Positions 1 to 9,282 of a stretch of 32,071 bases of DNA are shown here, piece after piece (the first letter of the stretch is position 1; each line of letters opens with the position of its first letter). Source of the DNA: Xanthomonas translucens pv. translucens DSM 18974 (GTDB taxonomy: Bacteria; Pseudomonadota; Gammaproteobacteria; Xanthomonadales; Xanthomonadaceae). Below the pieces are notes generated by a model. It was not told where the DNA came from and did no database searches. It saw only the letters and a program-made list of their open reading frames with translations. The stretch is from positions 1 to 32,071 of the forward strand of contig NZ_CAPJ01000287.1 of the NCBI RefSeq assembly GCF_000331775.1, in the 5' to 3' direction. A program made the translations under genes and the position numbers.

Positions 1-341
1 TTTGATTCTTGCGCAGTAGAAGCTCCGCCTGATTGAGCGATAGCATCAGACATCCTATTGGCGAGACTCCGCATGAAAGCTGCCGATTCACTGGTCTGGG
101 CCGCCATTTGGGACCAGCGGGTCTTTTCAACCAAGGCCGCTTGCTCCGGAGATAGCAATGCAGCTTGAGCAAGCGATGCTGCACCATCGGAATATGCACC
201 ACTTATCTTTTCTTTTATATATTTCTCAACGTCTTTTGGATCTTGTCCCGGCGTGACACCGGGATCCACACCAGTAGCGCCCTTATATTCAATGACGACT
301 GCCGAGTAAACTTCATCTCTAACCGACGCATTAGAAGTCAT
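1..341 (-). CDS. Unknown protein, N-terminal 113 codons (cut by window edge)
   Basis: This is an open frame from ATG at 341 leftwards to the window edge without a stop; the C-terminus lies outside. I do not recognise the family. The visible part is soluble-looking, without signal peptide or membrane segment: it starts MTSNASVRDEVYSAVV, has a Pro/Gly/Asp-rich stretch (VDPGVTPGQDPKD), then a long alanine- and glutamine-rich helical region. Its ATG overlaps the TGA of the membrane-protein frame before it (ATGA, 338-341), so the two are probably translationally coupled. It lies downstream of a type I secretion ABC/HlyD pair on the same strand. A role as the exported substrate is therefore possible, since such cargo lacks an N-terminal signal and carries its signal at the C-terminus, but the deciding end is not visible. 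Confidence 0.7.
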   Translation of the reverse strand, partial: MTSNASVRDEVYSAVVIEYKGATGVDPGVTPGQDPKDVEKYIKEKISGAYSDGAASLAQAALLSPEQAALVEKTRWSQMAAQTSESAAFMRSLANRMSDAIAQSGGASTAQES

Positions 342-876
342 TCAAATCCCCTTAGTTTAAAATAGGCCACAAGCCAGAATAAAGCACAACCATTGCAGAT
401 ATAAACAAGGCAGAGCAGCATGTTTTGCGAAATAATAAACATCCAAGGATCTCTTGAAATACATAAACCACTAGAACACATTATCCCCATATCCACTGGA
501 CCGAAGACGAAGACAGCGATCGTCGTCAAAGAAAATAAAATAGCCATTGCCAATGGGCCAAACCTGTATGGCCGCCCTTCCTTGTGAATCGACCACATTA
601 CTGAATCTCTAAATATTGCAAGCTTATCCATAGAGATCTGCAAAATTCCAAAGACAAGTGGAACATGTGAGATCAACAATGCCAGTAATCCAAAAAAGAT
701 GAAAAGCGATGCGCTTTTCGGGAAGCTTGTCCTCAATGCTCTATCGATGAGGGCTGATTCAATCAATCCATCGCCCCAAAAAAAGAACATAAAAATGCCA
801 CAGTTGGGAAAGTTACCACCACAAAAAGTCCGCAAATAAATCCTCTATTTACGCGAGAAACATTATCCAAATCCAT
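338..876 (-). CDS. Small multi-pass membrane protein, frame split at a T7 run
   Basis: The largest single frame covers 835-338 and begins with a TTG, giving an odd N-terminus. A better start is ATG at 876 in a neighbouring frame: it encodes MDLDNVSRVNRGFICGLF and then a hydrophobic helix, but stops at a TGA just after a run of seven T (minus strand; A7 at 778-784). A -1 slip in that run (or one extra T) joins this helix to the remaining frame, which holds about three more hydrophobic segments (e.g. SLFIFFGLLALLISHVPLVF, AMAILFSLTTIAVFVFG, MLLCLVYICNGCALFWLVAY). The joined product would be about 179 residues. The family is unknown; it could be an accessory or immunity-type partner of the coupled downstream protein, which is inference only. 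GC is far below the neighbouring core genes. Confidence 0.6.
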
Positions 877-987
877 TTCGCACCCAGGCTAGTTATTGAT
901 TGCTTACATTAATGCCATGTTATATTTAAAAATATTTTGATATTTTTTATTGCCCCAAAAATACCAAATAACGATGCTGACTAGAAA
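877..987. other. AT-rich intergenic gap of the secretion island
   Basis: This 111-bp stretch between the HlyD-like gene and the small membrane protein is strongly AT-rich (long A/T runs around 916-950), unlike the rest of the window. It could hold a promoter for the two downstream minus-strand genes. I see no convincing -35/-10 pair and no terminator hairpin. Confidence 0.4.
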
Positions 988-2409
988 TTAGCGCTCACGG
1001 AGTGACTCAGAAGCATGCTGCCTTAAGGGACTAAACAGATAGTCGATCACCCTTCGCTTTCCGGTCTTAATCTCGGCACTCAAACTCATCCCCGCACTCA
1101 TCCGAACTTTCACTCCCTCGATCTCCAACATACTACCATCGAGCTTGATTCGCGCAGGAAATACCAAACCAAGCTTTTCATCCTGCGCAGCATCATGCGA
1201 AACGCTCGCTACGCTCCCAGTCAAATAACCATAGCGCGTGCAAGGAAAGCTATCGATCTTCACCGTCACCGGCTGCCCAGGACGCATAAATCCGATGTCC
1301 TTGTTCAACACGGTGACTTCCACTTCCAACGCCTCCTCGGCAGGAACCACGACCAGCAAGGACTGCGCCGGCGTCACCACACCGCCAACGGTGTGCACCG
1401 CGAGCTGCTGGACCGTTCCATCCACGGGAGCTCGCAATGCCATCAACTTGTCGCGTTGGCCCGTCTTTGCCACATCCTGCGCCAGCTGCCCGACTTGCTC
1501 GTTCGCCTGGCGCACAGCGTCCAGCGCCTGCTGTCGGGTGTCGGTCACCAGCACCCGTAGTTCCTCTTGCGCAGCGCTGATGGCTGAGCGGATCTCCTGC
1601 AGGCGATTACGCTGAGTCGCTAGTTGGCTTTCTGCAGAGATGCGCTCTTGCTCGCGCAGCAGGTACTCATGGCGCCCCACGTACTTGCCCTCTAGCAGAC
1701 GGTTGTAGTCCTCCGCGCGGATTTTGGAAATGCGCGCAGACTCAGCCAACGGGCCGATCTCATCTTGTACGGTGCGCAGTTCGGCCTGCCGTTGCGCGAT
1801 GCTGGCCTGCAGGTTGTGACGGCGAGCCTGGAAGGCATCGAACTGGCTGACGACCAGCTGCTGTTCGGTTGCTACCCGCTCGGCGTTCAAATCGGACGCT
1901 GCATCCAACTTCGGCGACTGGCCATAGGCGATCGCACGGGCAAGTGCCGACTGCCGTAGAACCGTGAGACGCGCATTGACCAGAGAGTCGCCAGCCTGAA
2001 CGAACTCCGCTCCGGTTGCCGTGGCATCCAGCTCGACCAGAAGCTGGCCCCGCTTCACTGCCTGCCCATCGCGCACCAGAATCCTGCGCACTACCGCTGT
2101 CTCCGCCGTCTGCACCACCTTCGTCCTCGAATCGACCACGGTCTTGCCGGGCGCGACTGCGACGATGTCCAACTTGCCCAGGCAGGCCCACAGCAACGCA
2201 ACGCAAAAGAACGCGATGATGATGCGCATGGTCCAGCGTGCAGTGGGCGATGTTGGCGACTCGATAAGTTCAAGATGTGCGGGAAGAAACGCACGCTCGT
2301 CTGCCGTCCTGTCCGGCGCATCGAGTTGCTTCCGAACGGACCAGACAGACTTGAAGACATTGAAGTAGCGAAGGAAAAAATCGCGCCATCCCTGCAGCAA
2401 ATGCTTCAT
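988..2409 (-). CDS. HlyD-family type I secretion periplasmic adaptor
   Basis: This 473-residue protein is the membrane fusion protein of a type I secretion system, linking the inner-membrane ABC transporter to a TolC-like outer-membrane channel. Visible features are a cytoplasmic N-terminus of about 60 residues, one membrane helix (about 61-78, [16 protein letters not shown]), the lipoyl/barrel-sandwich start ([20 protein letters not shown]), a long coiled-coil hairpin rich in Gln, Arg and Glu (about 150-320), then the returning lipoyl half ([19 protein letters not shown]) and a beta-barrel C-terminus. Size and order fit HlyD (about 478 residues). Its ATG overlaps the TGA of the ABC gene by four bases (ATGA at 2406-2409), so the two are co-translated. 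No TolC gene is in the window, so a chromosomal one is presumably used. Confidence 0.93.
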   Translation of the reverse strand: MKHLLQGWRDFFLRYFNVFKSVWSVRKQLDAPDRTADERAFLPAHLELIESPTSPTARWTMRIIIAFFCVALLWACLGKLDIVAVAPGKTVVDSRTKVVQTAETAVVRRILVRDGQAVKRGQLLVELDATATGAEFVQAGDSLVNARLTVLRQSALARAIAYGQSPKLDAASDLNAERVATEQQLVVSQFDAFQARRHNLQASIAQRQAELRTVQDEIGPLAESARISKIRAEDYNRLLEGKYVGRHEYLLREQERISAESQLATQRNRLQEIRSAISAAQEELRVLVTDTRQQALDAVRQANEQVGQLAQDVAKTGQRDKLMALRAPVDGTVQQLAVHTVGGVVTPAQSLLVVVPAEEALEVEVTVLNKDIGFMRPGQPVTVKIDSFPCTRYGYLTGSVASVSHDAAQDEKLGLVFPARIKLDGSMLEIEGVKVRMSAGMSLSAEIKTGKRRVIDYLFSPLRQHASESLRER

Positions 2410-4571
2410 GGGGTTCCCTGCTGAAGTCGAAATAGATGTGCATAGTGACCGTCTGGACGATCCACTAATTCATTGTGCGATCCGCTCTCGACGATGCGTC
2501 CTTTTTCCACGACGACGATTCGATTGGCCTGGCGTACCGTCGATAGCCGATGGGCAATGATCAAGACGGTTCGGCCTTTGCAGATCGAACGCATGTTGCT
2601 CATCACTGCATGCTCGGACTCATAGTCAAGGGCGCTGGTCGCCTCATCCAGGATCAGGATCCGTGGATCACCGATCAGCGCGCGCGCAATTGCGATTCGC
2701 TGGCGCTGGCCACCGGACAGGCCCGCACCGTGCTCGCCCACCTTGGTGTCGTAGCCTTCCGGCAACTCGACGATGAAATCGTGTGCACCCGCCAATTTGG
2801 CGGCATTGATCACCCGATCCAGCGACATGCCAGGGTCGGATAGTGCAATGTTCTCGCGAACACTGCGGTTGAACAGGAAGTTTTCCTGCAACACAACACC
2901 CAGTTGCCGACGCAGCCAAGCGGGATCGGCCAACGCTAGGTCCTGACCATCGATCAGCACTCGGCCACGCTCGGGCGTGTAGAGCCGCTGCACCAATTTG
3001 GTCAAGGTGCTCTTGCCGGACCCGGATCGCCCTACGATACCTATGACCTCGCCTGGGCGGACGTCCAACTCAATGCTGTTCAGCACTTCCGGCGCATCGG
3101 GGCGATAGCGGAACGTCACGCGTTCGAACGTTACCTGCCCGCGTATCGGGGGCAACGCCAGACGGCTACCGGGTACTTCGGTACGCGTATTGAGGATATC
3201 CCCCAACCGCTCGACCGAGATGCCGACCTGCTGGAAGTCCTGCCACAGCTGAGCAAGGCGGATGATCGGCGCAGTCACTTGGCCGGACAGCATATTGAAA
3301 GCGATCAATTGCCCGACCGACAGCTTGCCTTCGATGACCAGCTTGGCGCCCCAGAACAACACGGCGACAGCAGTCAGTTTTTGGACCAGTTGTACGCTTT
3401 GCTGACCGAGCGTGGCGATCCTGGTAACGCCGAAGCCCGCATTGACGTAACCGGCAAGCTGGTTGTCCCAGGTGCGGGTAACGCGCGGATCGACCGCCAT
3501 CGCCTTGACCGTGCCGATACCGCTGACGGTTTCCACGAGAAAAGATTGATTGTCCGCACCGCGGGCGAACTTTTCATTCAAGCGGGTGCGCAGCACCGGC
3601 GTCACCAATGCCGAAATCAGTGCGTAGAGCGGCAAAGACAGCACCACGATCAATGTCAGCCATCCGCTGTACCAGAACATCACCGCCAGGAATACCACGG
3701 TGAAGAACAGGTCCAGTACCGAAGTGAGTGCCTGTCCGGTCAGGAAATTACGGATATTCTCCAGCTCGCGTACGCGTGCGATGGTGTCGCCTACTCGCCG
3801 CGACTCGAAATAGGCCAGCGGCAGGGCGAGTACGTGGCGGAACAAACGCGCCCCCAGCTCCACATCGATCTTACTGGTCGTGTGCGCAAAGACATAAGTA
3901 CGCAAGCCCGACAACAACACCTCGAACACGCCCATCGAGACCAGTCCGATCGCGATGACATCCAGCGTGGTCAATCCGTGGTGGACAAGCACCTTGTCCA
4001 TCACGACTTGATAGAACAGCGGCGTTACCAGCGCGAAAAGCTGGATGAAGAACGAGACGACGAACACCTCAAGCATCAGCTTGCGATACTTGACCACCGC
4101 AGGGATGAACCAGCTGAAATCGAACTTGGCCAGATCGCCAAGCACAGAAGCACGAGACGCCACCTGCAATAGCCGGCCCTGATAACGCGCCTCGAATTCG
4201 CCAATCGAAATCGAGCGCGGCCGTTTCTCGACCAGATCGTGGATCAGGATTTGTTCGCCACTGACCTTTGCGACAATGAATGCCTCGCCGTCCGGCACCA
4301 GCGCAAGCGCCGGTAGGGCCGCCATACCGATCCGCGAGGCAGGTTGCGACACCACCTTAGCCTTGAGCCCAAGTTGCTTGGCAGCCAACAGCAATGTGGT
4401 TTCGTCGAACGATTCGCCGATACGTGCGAACGCATGCGCGAGTTGCGCCGCATCGGCGGCCACCCCATGAAACTGCGCGAGCAGCACCAATCCCTGCAGT
4501 GCCAGATCTGTTCGATCCTGCACCGCATCACCGCCCTCGACGACCGAGAACGACGCCATTCCCCCTGACAT
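2406..4571 (-). CDS. HlyB-type type I secretion ABC transporter (peptidase-like domain, permease, ATPase)
   Basis: This is the inner-membrane ATPase and permease of a one-step exporter. I start it at ATG 4571 (721 residues) because AAAGGA sits seven bases upstream; an upstream TTG at 4598 has no such site. Domains in order: a C39-like domain (about 10-135) without the catalytic Cys, as in HlyB/LktB/CyaB, which bind unfolded RTX cargo rather than cut a leader; a six-helix permease (about 150-440); and a nucleotide-binding domain with Walker [10 protein letters not shown] (about 512), signature [15 protein letters not shown] (about 616) and Walker [13 protein letters not shown]. This argues against a double-glycine bacteriocin exporter and for an RTX-like substrate. 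It forms an operon with the HlyD gene. GC is below that of the core genes beyond 4840, which suggests acquisition. Confidence 0.94.
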   Translation of the reverse strand: MSGGMASFSVVEGGDAVQDRTDLALQGLVLLAQFHGVAADAAQLAHAFARIGESFDETTLLLAAKQLGLKAKVVSQPASRIGMAALPALALVPDGEAFIVAKVSGEQILIHDLVEKRPRSISIGEFEARYQGRLLQVASRASVLGDLAKFDFSWFIPAVVKYRKLMLEVFVVSFFIQLFALVTPLFYQVVMDKVLVHHGLTTLDVIAIGLVSMGVFEVLLSGLRTYVFAHTTSKIDVELGARLFRHVLALPLAYFESRRVGDTIARVRELENIRNFLTGQALTSVLDLFFTVVFLAVMFWYSGWLTLIVVLSLPLYALISALVTPVLRTRLNEKFARGADNQSFLVETVSGIGTVKAMAVDPRVTRTWDNQLAGYVNAGFGVTRIATLGQQSVQLVQKLTAVAVLFWGAKLVIEGKLSVGQLIAFNMLSGQVTAPIIRLAQLWQDFQQVGISVERLGDILNTRTEVPGSRLALPPIRGQVTFERVTFRYRPDAPEVLNSIELDVRPGEVIGIVGRSGSGKSTLTKLVQRLYTPERGRVLIDGQDLALADPAWLRRQLGVVLQENFLFNRSVRENIALSDPGMSLDRVINAAKLAGAHDFIVELPEGYDTKVGEHGAGLSGGQRQRIAIARALIGDPRILILDEATSALDYESEHAVMSNMRSICKGRTVLIIAHRLSTVRQANRIVVVEKGRIVESGSHNELVDRPDGHYAHLFRLQQGTP

Positions 4572-4839
4572 AGCACAATCCTTTGCGTGTGGACCCAAGT
4601 TAGGTCTAATTCCCTGCCTAGGATCCTTCGGCCCGAGCGCTTCGTCAATCCGGCTATCGCCATATCGACTCGGTTTTGCCTCTCCCTACCGCCGAAGATA
4701 AAGCGTGGCAAATGCTTGAGCTCCTAGCGGCTGGTACCCAATGCCCCCAGGACATCTCTCTGCTGGAGAGTCACTGCCTGCGGCACAACCACATTTCCGT
4801 TACCATGCCAAGTCCAACGCCTGCCACCGGCTCACCGCA

Positions 4840-6123
4840 ATGCCTACGCATCCGATCAAGCCGCTCGCGATCCGCGAACGCCTGTCCGAAGTCCGCTACG
4901 AAATCCGTGGCGAACTGGCGCGGCGAGCCCGGGAGCTGGAGGCGCAGGGGCGCAAGCTGATCAAGCTCAACATCGGCAACCCCGGCGCGTTCGGGTTCCG
5001 CGCGCCGGAGCATCTGCAGCGCGCGATCGCCGACGACATGGGCCGCACCGATCCCTATACCCACCAGCAGGGCCTGCCCGAGGCGCGCGAGGCGATCGCC
5101 GCGGCCTATGCGCGGCGCCAGCACCCGGACGCGCATCCGGACCGCATCTTCATCGGCAACGGGGTCAGCGAGCTGATCGACCTGTCGCTGCGCGCGCTGC
5201 TCAATCCCGGCGACGAAGTGCTGGTGCCCTCGCCCGACTACCCGCTGTGGTCGGCCGCGACCATCCTCAACGACGGCCGTCCGGTGTATTACCGCTGCGC
5301 GCCGGAAAACGGCTTCCAGCCCGACCCGGTGGAGATCGAGAGCCTGGTGTCCTCGCGCACCCGCGCCATCGTGCTGATCAATCCGAACAATCCCAGCGGG
5401 GCGAGCTATTCGCGCGAGTTGCTGGAGAAGATCGTGGCGATCGCGGCCAAGCACAACTTGCTGTTGATGGTCGACGAGATCTACGACCAGGTGCTGTACG
5501 ACGGCGCCGACTTCGTGCCGGTCGCGCCGCTGGCCGGCGAGCACCCGTGCATCAGTTTCGGCGGCCTGAGCAAGGTGCACCGCGCCTGTGGCTGGCGGGT
5601 GGGCTGGGCGTTGCTGTCCGGCGCCGCCGAGCGCGTCACCGAATTCCGCAACGCGATGGACCTGCTCGGCGCGCTGCGCCTGTGCGCGAACGTACCGGGC
5701 CAGTTCGCGATCGACGCCGCGGTCAATGGCCCGGACACGATCTCGCCGCTGTGCGCGCCGGGCGGGCGCCTGTACGAGACCCGCCGCGCGGTGGTCGACG
5801 CCTGCGCGGCCAGCGAGCACCTGGCGCTGGTGCAGCCGGCCGGCGCGCTATACGCGTTCCCGGCGGTGGTCGGCGCGGCCGCGCGCAATTTCGACGACCA
5901 CGACTTCGCGCTGGAGCTGATGAACGACGAAGGCGTGCTGGTGGTGCCCGGCTCTAGCTTCAACGTGCCCTACCGCCACCATTTCCGGGTAACCCTGTTG
6001 CCGGAAGCGGCGGTGATGCGTGACGTGTTCGCGCGCATCGACCGCGTGCTGGCGCGTCGCGCCGAGGCGGCGACCAAGGTGGTACCACTGAAGCCGCGCA
6101 ACGCGGCCGCTGGGGGGCGGTGA
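4840..6123 (+). CDS. PLP-dependent aminotransferase, AlaA-like
   Basis: This is a fold-type I aminotransferase (427 residues) resembling AlaA/YfbQ glutamate-pyruvate aminotransferase, which makes alanine from pyruvate and glutamate in the cytoplasm. Visible motifs are LNIGNPGAFGF near the N-terminus, TDPYTHQQGLPEAREAIA, the substrate/PLP motif INPNNPSGA, VDEIYDQVLYDG, and the Schiff-base lysine in FGGLSKVHRACGWRVGW (K245). I chose ATG 4840 (MPTHPIKPLAIRERLSEVRYE), which matches where family homology should begin; the in-frame ATG 4741 adds about 33 unrelated residues. The C-terminus extends past the usual 405 residues with a low-complexity tail. The gene is divergent from the type I secretion genes and marks the return to high GC. 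The exact substrate is inferred from similarity. Confidence 0.9.
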   Translation: MPTHPIKPLAIRERLSEVRYEIRGELARRARELEAQGRKLIKLNIGNPGAFGFRAPEHLQRAIADDMGRTDPYTHQQGLPEAREAIAAAYARRQHPDAHPDRIFIGNGVSELIDLSLRALLNPGDEVLVPSPDYPLWSAATILNDGRPVYYRCAPENGFQPDPVEIESLVSSRTRAIVLINPNNPSGASYSRELLEKIVAIAAKHNLLLMVDEIYDQVLYDGADFVPVAPLAGEHPCISFGGLSKVHRACGWRVGWALLSGAAERVTEFRNAMDLLGALRLCANVPGQFAIDAAVNGPDTISPLCAPGGRLYETRRAVVDACAASEHLALVQPAGALYAFPAVVGAAARNFDDHDFALELMNDEGVLVVPGSSFNVPYRHHFRVTLLPEAAVMRDVFARIDRVLARRAEAATKVVPLKPRNAAAGGR

Positions 6124-6149
6124 ATCGGGAATGGGGACTCGGGAATGGG
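6122..6149. repeat. GGGAATGG-type heptamer tract
   Basis: The sequence right after the aminotransferase stop reads GAATCGGGAATGGGGACTCG and continues GGAATGGGC: four imperfect copies of a GGGAATG/GGGACTC heptamer. It is related to the tract at 12094-12119. Confidence 0.6.
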
Positions 6150-6213
6150 CAAAGCGTGAGGCGTTGCTGCGGCTCCCGGCCTCGGTGACGCGGCTGCCTT
6201 CGCTGTTGCACAG

Positions 6214-6855
6214 ATGAGCCAGTCCAGCGTCACTTCGCTACAGCATGCTCCGCTGCGCTATCTGGCGCTGGGCGATTCCTACACCATCGGCGAGGGCGTG
6301 GCCGACAGCGGGCGCTGGCCGCTGCAACTGGCCGCGGCGCTGCGCCGCGACGGCATCGCCATCGCCGATCCGCAGATCGTCGCCACCACCGGCTGGACCA
6401 CCGACGAACTCGCTGCAGGCATCGATGCCGCCGCGCCGCAAGGTCCGTTCGCGCTGGTGACGCTGCTGATCGGGGTCAACAACCAGTACCGCGGACGCGC
6501 GCTCGACGCCTACCGCGAACAATTCGCCGCGCTGCTGCACCGCGCGCTCGGCTTCGCCGACGGCCAGCCGCAGCGGGTGCTGGCGGTGTCGATCCCGGAC
6601 TGGGGCGTGACCGCGTTCGCGCAGACGCCCGAACATGATCCGGCACTGATCGGCAAGCAGATCGATGCGTTCAATGCCGCCGCGCAGGCCTGCTGCCAGG
6701 CGCGTGCGGTGCGCTTCGTGGATATCACCGCGGCCAGCCGCGAAGGCGGCGGCAGCGCCGCGATGCTCGCCGCCGACGGCCTGCATCCCTCCGCGGCGAT
6801 GTATGCGCGCTGGACCGGCCTGCTGTTGCCTGCGGCGCGCGATGCGTTAGCCTAG
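6214..6855 (+). CDS. SGNH/GDSL-family hydrolase
   Basis: This 213-residue protein is a Ser-Gly-Asn-His hydrolase (esterase, lipase or thioesterase class). Block I is LALGDSYTIGEG with the nucleophile Ser about residue 22. The oxyanion-hole Asn is in LIGVNNQYRG, and the catalytic Asp/His pair is in ADGLHPSAAMYARW near the C-terminus. There is no signal peptide, so it probably acts in the cytoplasm. It follows the aminotransferase by 90 bp, which includes a GGGAATGG-type repeat, and precedes the methyltransferase by 33 bp; the three may be co-transcribed. The physiological ester is unknown. Confidence 0.88.
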   Translation: MSQSSVTSLQHAPLRYLALGDSYTIGEGVADSGRWPLQLAAALRRDGIAIADPQIVATTGWTTDELAAGIDAAAPQGPFALVTLLIGVNNQYRGRALDAYREQFAALLHRALGFADGQPQRVLAVSIPDWGVTAFAQTPEHDPALIGKQIDAFNAAAQACCQARAVRFVDITAASREGGGSAAMLAADGLHPSAAMYARWTGLLLPAARDALA

Positions 6856-6888
6856 CCGGGTACGACGCCCCGCTGCCAAGGACCGACA

Positions 6889-7587
6889 TTGCGCGACGCC
6901 AGCACCATCCAGCCCATGACCCGCCCGCAGGCCCTGGCCATCGCCCGCGCCTTCCTGCCGACGCATCCGCTCGGCAATCGCTACGACTACTACTACACCC
7001 GCACCAAGCTGCGCACCGATCCGCTCTACCCCGGCGTGCTCGCCGCGCTGCGCGGCACCGACGCGCCGGTGCTGGACCTGGGCTGCGGCCTGGGCCTGCT
7101 CGCGCATGCGCTGCGCGCCGACGACCAGCGCCAGCGCTACCACGGCGTGGACATCGACGCGGCGAAGATCCGCCGCGCGATCCGCATCGCCACGCGCAGC
7201 GCACTGCATGACACCCGCTTCGAGGTGGTCGATCTGGGCCTGGCCTGGCCCGAGCACAGCGGCAGCGTCGCGATCCTGGACGTGCTGCAATACCTCGACG
7301 CCAGCATGCAGACCAGCCTGCTGCGCAGCGCGGCGAAGATGCTCACGCCCGGCGCCAGGCTGGTGATCCGCAGCGGCCTGGGCGACAGCAGCGGCCGCGG
7401 CCGCACCAGCCGCATCACCGACGTGCTCGCGCACCTGGCCGGCTGGATGCAGGAAGTGCCCAAGTGCTATCCCACCCGCGACAGCCTGGAACGCCAGCTC
7501 GGCGACGCCGGGTTGCGCGCCACGTTCGCGCCGCTGTACGGCAACACCCCGTTCAACAACTGGCTGATCGTGGCCGAACCGCGTTGA
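6889..7587 (+). CDS. Class I SAM-dependent methyltransferase
   Basis: This 232-residue protein is a Rossmann-fold methyltransferase. SAM motif I is VLDLGCGLGLLAHAL, followed by the acidic strand end YHGVDIDAAKIRRA and by VAILDVLQYLD (motif IV region). I keep the TTG start at 6889 because AAGGA lies six bases upstream; an in-frame ATG at 6916 (MTRPQALAIARAFL) lacks a clear ribosome site and is the alternative. The conserved N-terminal stretch LPTHPLGNRYDYYYTRTKL suggests a defined substrate family, possibly lipid or small-molecule methylation, but I cannot name the acceptor. It is 33 bp behind the SGNH hydrolase on the same strand. Confidence 0.88.
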   Translation: MRDASTIQPMTRPQALAIARAFLPTHPLGNRYDYYYTRTKLRTDPLYPGVLAALRGTDAPVLDLGCGLGLLAHALRADDQRQRYHGVDIDAAKIRRAIRIATRSALHDTRFEVVDLGLAWPEHSGSVAILDVLQYLDASMQTSLLRSAAKMLTPGARLVIRSGLGDSSGRGRTSRITDVLAHLAGWMQEVPKCYPTRDSLERQLGDAGLRATFAPLYGNTPFNNWLIVAEPR

Positions 7588-8000
7588 CGCGGCCGGCCCC
7601 GCGCCGCTCTCGCCCGGAACAATCAGGACAGCGCCACCTGGACCGCACACGCAATGCCGTCGCCAGACGCCGGCCACCCGGCGACGCGAAAACGCCGTGC
7701 ATCCACGCGCCGCATTCCAGGACCAATGCCGGTGGCAGATGCGCACGACGTTTATACTGCCGCGCCGTCACTGGCGCAGCGACAGCGCCGCGTGGAGTCC
7801 ACGGACGGAAATGCAGGACTCGACGAGGTGTTGCGCCCCTCGCATCCAGCGCGAACGCGCCGACCTGCCCGACCGCATCCGCCGCTGCGACCACCGCCGC
7901 GGCACTGCCTGCCGACGCGGCCAGCGCAACGCAGGCAAGCCACATCGCCCCGGTCCTGCGCCCAGCGGCGACGAAACCATCCTGCCCCCTCGGAGTCGCC
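7588..8000. other. 413-bp intergenic stretch
   Basis: No convincing gene is seen in either strand here; the open frames look like composition-driven noise. The only signal is an isolated TATACT (7753-7758), which could be the -10 of the next gene, but no good -35 is at the right distance. Confidence 0.4.
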
Positions 8001-8342
8001 ATGACCGCCCCAACGCTCCCGCCCTATTCCGGCCTCGGCATCGCTTCGTTCGCGGTCAGCCTGATCGCCGCGGTGCTGACGCTCGTCCTGGTCGGCATCT
8101 GCGCGGCACTGGTCTATTCCCAGCCCGACAGCCTGGACGACGACTCGCCGCTGGCGATGCTGGTCGGCATGGCGATGCTGATCGGCATCGTCGCCGAGCT
8201 GGCCGCCGCCGCGCTCGGCATCGGCAGCCTGTTCCAGCGCGACCGCAGGAAGCTGTACGGCGTGCTCGGCCTGATCTTTGCGATCGCGACCCTGGTCGGC
8301 GTCGCCGCGCTGATCGTGTTTGGACTCATGCGAGGCGGCTGA
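8001..8342 (+). CDS. Small three-helix membrane protein (DUF4190-like layout)
   Basis: This is a 113-residue integral membrane protein of unknown function. It has a proline-rich cytoplasmic start (MTAPTLPPYSGLGIASF), a first helix (VSLIAAVLTLVLVGICAALV), a second (MLVGMAMLIGIVAELAAAAL), a short loop with FQRDRRKLYGVLG and a third helix. The 'GIASF...G.GSL..RDRRK.YGVLGL' pattern resembles small membrane proteins annotated as DUF4190 or as hypothetical in xanthomonads. GGAG lies a few bases before the ATG and supports the start. It is not visibly linked to its neighbours. Confidence 0.75.
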   Translation: MTAPTLPPYSGLGIASFAVSLIAAVLTLVLVGICAALVYSQPDSLDDDSPLAMLVGMAMLIGIVAELAAAALGIGSLFQRDRRKLYGVLGLIFAIATLVGVAALIVFGLMRGG

Positions 8343-8445
8343 GTGCTGGCGGGAAGATGCGCCACGGCCTCGCACCGAGGTTGAACAGCTGACGCCATGC
8401 TGCCATCCCGCGCGCGGTGGGTCCGGCAAGGGCAGTTGGCGGGAA

Positions 8446-9237
8446 TCAGCCCGGCAGGGTGCTGACCAGGCCTTTCTCGCGCATCGCCTGCAACACGCCT
8501 TCCACGATCGCCACGTTATGCCCATGCGCCGCGCCCTCGTGCAGCAGCACGATCGCGCCGGGCCTCAGGTCGCGCGCGATGCGCGCCACGGTCGCGGCGG
8601 GATCGCAGTGCACGCCGTCGAAGCCGCGCGCGCTCCAGGCGACCCGGGTCAGGCCATGCGTGCGCAGCGGCGCGGCGACGAACGGATTGGTCATGCCCAC
8701 CACCGAGCGGTACCAGCGCGGCGCGGTGCCGGCGATGGCGGCCAACGCCTGCTGCGCCTGGCCGATCTCGCGCGCCATGCGCCGCGGCCCCAGCGCCCAG
8801 AACCAGGCCTGCGGGTGGCTGTGGCTGTGGTTGCCGATGCCGTGGCCGCGACGCAGGATCTCGCGTACCAGCGCCGGGCGCGCGGCGGCGCGGGCGCCGA
8901 CCAGGAAGAAGGTGGCCTTGGCCTGATAGCGGTCGAGCACCTCCAGCAGCGGCGCGGTGTCGTCGGAAGGGCCGTCGTCGATGGTCAGCCACACCTGCGG
9001 CGCGGTGCCGGGCAGGCGGCTGAGCACCGGCGTGTACAGCCAGGCCCGCGGCAGGAACACCGGCAGCAGCAGGGCCGCATGCGAGGCCAGCAGCGCCGGC
9101 AGCCCGATCCGCCAGCCCCAGCTCCACCAGATCGCCGCGACCAGCGCCTGCGAGGCCAGCGCCAGAGGCAGCCAGCGGTACGGGTGGCGGGGGACACGCT
9201 GCAGCGTTTCCGGAACTGTCATGCCCCATGATGCCAT
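8446..9237 (-). CDS. Polysaccharide deacetylase (NodB) family protein, membrane-anchored
   Basis: This 263-residue protein has two hydrophobic N-terminal segments (about 22-40 and 44-62) followed by a NodB homology domain. Motif 1 is WLTIDDGPSDD (D87/D88), motif 2 is the metal-binding HSHSHP (H137-P142), and motif 5 is IVLLHEG. The family removes N- or O-acetyl groups from polysaccharides such as peptidoglycan or chitin oligomers at the envelope; the substrate here is not evident. Two ATGs are possible, at 9237 and 9222 (MTVPETL); neither has a strong ribosome site. It is divergent from the glutaredoxin gene and shares a 45-bp intergenic region with it. Confidence 0.88.
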   Translation of the reverse strand: MASWGMTVPETLQRVPRHPYRWLPLALASQALVAAIWWSWGWRIGLPALLASHAALLLPVFLPRAWLYTPVLSRLPGTAPQVWLTIDDGPSDDTAPLLEVLDRYQAKATFFLVGARAAARPALVREILRRGHGIGNHSHSHPQAWFWALGPRRMAREIGQAQQALAAIAGTAPRWYRSVVGMTNPFVAAPLRTHGLTRVAWSARGFDGVHCDPAATVARIARDLRPGAIVLLHEGAAHGHNVAIVEGVLQAMREKGLVSTLPG

Positions 9238-9282
9238 GCGGCGTAGAATGTCCGGTCCGACTCAGCGACCGAAATCACTGCC

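Noticed and set aside
2406..4571. Double-glycine bacteriocin exporter (PCAT) reading of the ABC transporter
   Set aside because: The N-terminal C39-like domain lacks the catalytic cysteine and matches the HlyB-type inactive domain.
4571..4598. TTG start at 4598 for the ABC transporter
   Set aside because: ATG 4571 has AAAGGA at ideal distance, and the extra residues are not expected in the family.
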